23,255 nt of DNA, taken from assembly GCA_946481735.1 (NCBI GenBank), contig CAMLOU010000068.1, positions 1 through 23,255 on the forward strand, written 5' to 3'. This stretch comes from an uncultured Cellvibrio sp. GTDB lineage: Bacteria; Pseudomonadota; Gammaproteobacteria; Pseudomonadales; Cellvibrionaceae. The position numbers were made by a program, and so were the translations under genes. The notes beneath the pieces were generated by a model, which ran no database searches, was not told the origin of the DNA, and worked only from the letters and a program-made list of their open reading frames with translations. Of this stretch, positions 20,667 through 23,255 are shown in pieces. Numbering within the stretch: the stretch's first letter is position 1; the number at the start of each line of letters is the position of its first letter.

Positions 20667-23255
20667 TTATCTCGCCGGTTTGCCCAGGAGTTCATTGATG
20701 TTATTGAGCAGCAAATCCTCCTGGTAAGGTTTGCCCATGTATTTGTTAACGCCCAGACTAAAGGCGCGCTCGCGGTGTTTGTCGCCGGTGCGCGAGGTGA
20801 TCATGATGATCGGAATATCTTTCAGGCGCGAACTGGTGCGGATATTTTTGGCCACTTCGAAACCGTCCATACGTGGCATCTCAATGTCGAGCAGCATCAC
20901 ATCGGGGATATGGTCCTGCAACAACAAGAGCGCTTCGGCGCCGTCTTTGGCGGTAATAACGTTGAAACCTTCGCGTTCCAGGAAGCGGCTGGTGACCTTA
21001 CGTACCGTAACCGAATCGTCCACGACCATCACCGTCTGTTCGGTCTGCTCGTCTTTCTTCGCCGGCGTTGCCGGGCTGAGCGGTTCAAGCAGCAGAGACT
21101 TGCCGAGGCCGAGCGCCAATTGTTCACGGATGAGCGCGTGCAGGTCGAGAATCACCACCACACTACCGTCACCCATCACCGTTGCGCCGGACACACCACG
21201 CACCGTACTGAATTGTACGCCGAGGGTTTTTACCACGATCTCGCGGCTACCCAGCAGGCGATCCACTTGCAGCGCCACGGTATTTTCCGCACTGCGCACC
21301 AGCACCACCGGCAAGGGTAGGGACTGGCCGTCCAGCTTGGGTTGGGCAGTACTGTCGAGCATGGCGCCGAGATAGCGCACCAGATAGTTCTCCCCGGCAT
21401 ATTCGAAGCGGGCTTGCTCATCCTGGTAATAATGTTCCAGCTCAAAGGGGCTGACCCGCACGATACCTTCGATGGTGTTGAGCGGGATCGCATACAGGTC
21501 GTCACCAATCTGAACCATCAAGGCGCGGTTAACCGATACGGTGAACGGCAAGCGCACGATAAATTCGGTGCCCTGACCCCAGGTAGAGTCGATAAACATG
21601 GCGCCACCGAGCTGCTTGATCTCGGAATGCACCACATCCATACCGACGCCGCGCCCGGAAATCTGCGTGACCTTATCGGCCGTACTGAAACCGGCGTGCA
21701 GAATAAACTGGATGATGTCCTGATCGCTTAACTGTGCTTCTTCAGTCATCAGGCCGCGTTCAATGGCTTTTTCACGAACGCGCTTGAGATTGATACCACG
21801 GCCATCGTCGGCCAGGCGCAGCATCACGTCGCCACCTTCGCGGCCCAGGCTCAACACAATGCGGCCCGTGGCTGGCTTTCCGGCGTTAACGCGGTCTTCG
21901 GCTGATTCGATACCGTGGTCTACTGCGTTACGCAGCATGTGCTCCAGCGGTGCCACCATGCGCTCCAGGACCGTCCGGTCCAGTTCGCCTTCGACGTTAT
22001 CCAATTCAAACTCGACTTCTTTGCCAAGTTCGGTAGCGGCTTGCCTTACGATACGACGCAAACGCGGCACCAGGCGTGAGAAAGGCACCATGCGCGAACG
22101 CATCAGGCCTTCCTGCAAGTCCGTATTAATCCGGGACTGCTGCAACAACAGGGTTTCGGTGTCGCGGGTTTTATCAGCCAGAGTGAACTTCAGGTCCATC
22201 AAGTCTGAAGCTGACTCAATCAGTGAGCGTGACAACTGCTGTAACTGGGAGTAGCGGTCCATCTCCAGAGGGTCGAAATCCTCATGGGCGGACATTTGTT
22301 CTTGCCGGAACAACACTTGGGCTTCTGTTTCAATGTCCAGACGACGCAACTGTTCCTGCAAGCGCTGGATGGTGGAATCCATCTCGTCGATGGCGGTACT
22401 CAGGTCGCTGACCTGTTGCTCCATCCGACCGCGGCTGATGGAGGTTTCACCCGCGAGGTTAACCAGCTCCTCCAGCAATTCGGCCGAGACTTTTACTACT
22501 TCCTGCGGACCGCTGCGGCGGGTTGCAAGGTGTTGAATCGGTGCCGGTGCAGCACCGCCACTGGGGCCGGGGCGCATACCGGGAAGGTCTACTGACGGCA
22601 ATGACGGCGCGGCAGGTACCTGCTTGGGTTTTGGGGTAAACGGAATAACTTTTGAGGTATCGACAAACTCATAGTTGTCGTTGCCGAAAGCCGGTTTTGT
22701 CGGGGCGGGCTGATCATCCTCATCGTCGGGCCCGCGGACGGGCGAGATGATGGGCGCATCCAACTCTGCATCTGCATGGGATTCGGGTGCAGCCAGGATG
22801 CCATTATCCAGTGGTGGCAAGGCTTCGCCAGCCAGCTTGGCCCGTGCGCGATCAACCAGTAAATGCAACCGGTCCTGGTAATTATTGAGTCGCTTGAAAA
22901 ATTGTTGATCGATCTCGGCGTCGGCCCCCATCTCAATCAAAACGCTTTCAAATTCGTGCGACAGATCGCCGATGTCCATCATCCCTGCCAGACGCGCGCC
23001 GCCTTTAAAAGTATGCAGGCTGCGTTTCAAATCTTCGACGGGTTCTGTGTTGTTCCAGTCTTCCTGCCACTCATGCAGGGCGCGCTCGATGTCTTCCAGC
23101 AGTTCGCTGGCTTCTTCGATGAAAATTTCTACGATTTCCGGATCAAAGTCTTCATCGTGCGAAGATTCTTCTTGCGCATCAAATGAGAAGACCACATCCT
23201 CTTCTGCTTCTGCTTCTGCTTCTGCTTCTGCTTCTGCTTCTGCTTCTGCTTCTGC
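20667..23255 (-). CDS. chpA: ChpA, hybrid CheA-like histidine kinase (5' end outside window)
   Basis: ChpA is the central kinase of the Pil-Chp system, which in Pseudomonas controls type IV pilus extension, twitching and surface sensing. The last 862 codons are present and the frame stays open to the window edge. Numbered from the GTG at 23195: Hpt domain at about 15-115 with phospho-His H61 (LHTFKGGARLAG); a Pro/Asp-rich linker; CheA dimerisation domain from about 233; HATPase with N box MLRNAVDHGIE (about 421), DDGRGIN and GRGVGMD (about 515); CheW-like domain at about 560-690; C-terminal receiver with VVDDS (about 725) and phospho-Asp near 769 (LLDIEMPR). Pseudomonas ChpA is about 2,470 residues with many Hpt domains, so more are expected upstream. 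Treat GTG 23195 as internal, not the start. Confidence 0.94.
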   Translation of the reverse strand, partial: AEAEAEAEAEAEAEAEAEEDVVFSFDAQEESSHDEDFDPEIVEIFIEEASELLEDIERALHEWQEDWNNTEPVEDLKRSLHTFKGGARLAGMMDIGDLSHEFESVLIEMGADAEIDQQFFKRLNNYQDRLHLLVDRARAKLAGEALPPLDNGILAAPESHADAELDAPIISPVRGPDDEDDQPAPTKPAFGNDNYEFVDTSKVIPFTPKPKQVPAAPSLPSVDLPGMRPGPSGGAAPAPIQHLATRRSGPQEVVKVSAELLEELVNLAGETSISRGRMEQQVSDLSTAIDEMDSTIQRLQEQLRRLDIETEAQVLFRQEQMSAHEDFDPLEMDRYSQLQQLSRSLIESASDLMDLKFTLADKTRDTETLLLQQSRINTDLQEGLMRSRMVPFSRLVPRLRRIVRQAATELGKEVEFELDNVEGELDRTVLERMVAPLEHMLRNAVDHGIESAEDRVNAGKPATGRIVLSLGREGGDVMLRLADDGRGINLKRVREKAIERGLMTEEAQLSDQDIIQFILHAGFSTADKVTQISGRGVGMDVVHSEIKQLGGAMFIDSTWGQGTEFIVRLPFTVSVNRALMVQIGDDLYAIPLNTIEGIVRVSPFELEHYYQDEQARFEYAGENYLVRYLGAMLDSTAQPKLDGQSLPLPVVLVRSAENTVALQVDRLLGSREIVVKTLGVQFSTVRGVSGATVMGDGSVVVILDLHALIREQLALGLGKSLLLEPLSPATPAKKDEQTEQTVMVVDDSVTVRKVTSRFLEREGFNVITAKDGAEALLLLQDHIPDVMLLDIEMPRMDGFEVAKNIRTSSRLKDIPIIMITSRTGDKHRERAFSLGVNKYMGKPYQEDLLLNNINELLGKPAR
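23202..23255 (-). repeat. Hexanucleotide repeat (GCAGAA)9 in chpA, open at the edge
   Basis: Nine perfect copies of TTCTGC on the plus strand run to the last base. In the chpA frame they encode nine Ala-Glu pairs, directly before the last Hpt domain. The true copy number is not visible, because the window ends within the repeat. Confidence 0.95.

Noticed and set aside
20625..21375. Plus-strand frames (231 and 214 codons) opposite chpA
   Set aside because: They lie over the receiver and CheW domains of chpA and show no family motif.
1..23255. Search for CRISPR arrays, transposases, integrases, tRNA genes and defence genes
   Set aside because: No repeat-spacer pattern, no mobile-element proteins or terminal repeats, no cloverleaf and no toxin-antitoxin or restriction gene was found.

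Overview
This window looks like chromosomal backbone of a gammaproteobacterium, most likely Cellvibrionaceae (Cellvibrio or a relative). Three things point there: the order zapA - 6S RNA - fau and ygfB - pepP - ubiH - ubiI, which is classical for Gammaproteobacteria; a Pseudomonas-like chpA-chpB-chpC chemosensory cluster; and a secreted four-domain GH20 chitobiase plus a poly-serine-coding tract, both common in polysaccharide-degrading Cellvibrionaceae. The genus is inferred from these features and not proven. I see no mobile element, CRISPR array, tRNA, rRNA or defence cassette.

Layout. 119-1633: ilvA (threonine deaminase). 1974-4547: exported GH20 beta-N-acetylhexosaminidase behind a perfect GACAACGTTGTC palindrome that resembles a NagR-type operator, closed by a strong terminator. 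4601-5128: mostly non-coding, with one probable short exported or membrane peptide (4938-5069). 5129-6590, minus strand: a zapB-like coiled-coil gene, zapA, 6S RNA (ssrS) and fau, led by a good sigma70 promoter. 6829-11283, plus strand: ygfB, pepP, ubiH, ubiI (ubiquinone hydroxylases), followed by an MgtC-type membrane protein. 11896-15034: a Gfo/Idh/MocA oxidoreductase, a small membrane protein, a cold-shock protein with a long leader containing an intrinsic-terminator-like hairpin, a DUF3301 protein, and a periplasmic protein built from three C-x10-C repeats. 15079-16683: ferritin-like di-iron protein, GNAT acetyltransferase and Nudix hydrolase in close series. 16687-17682, minus: a YdjM-family membrane protein. 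17769-18494: rsmE. 18582-23255, minus: chpA (5' end beyond the window), chpB, chpC and an acidic lipoprotein.

How genes work together: the minus-strand 5.1-6.6 kb unit joins division proteins, a growth-phase RNA and folate metabolism. The ygfB-pepP-ubi unit is the known aerobic ubiquinone cluster. The chp genes encode the core of a Pil-Chp type chemosensory system that normally controls type IV pili and twitching.

The most interesting non-routine items are the terminator-like hairpin just before the csp start codon; the tract after the lipoprotein stop codon that reads 19 Ser of 20 on one strand and Asp/Glu on the other; the (GCAGAA)9 repeat inside chpA at the window edge; the NagR-like palindrome; the short peptide at 4938-5069; and the three-repeat cysteine protein. 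I found no convincing new multi-gene system.
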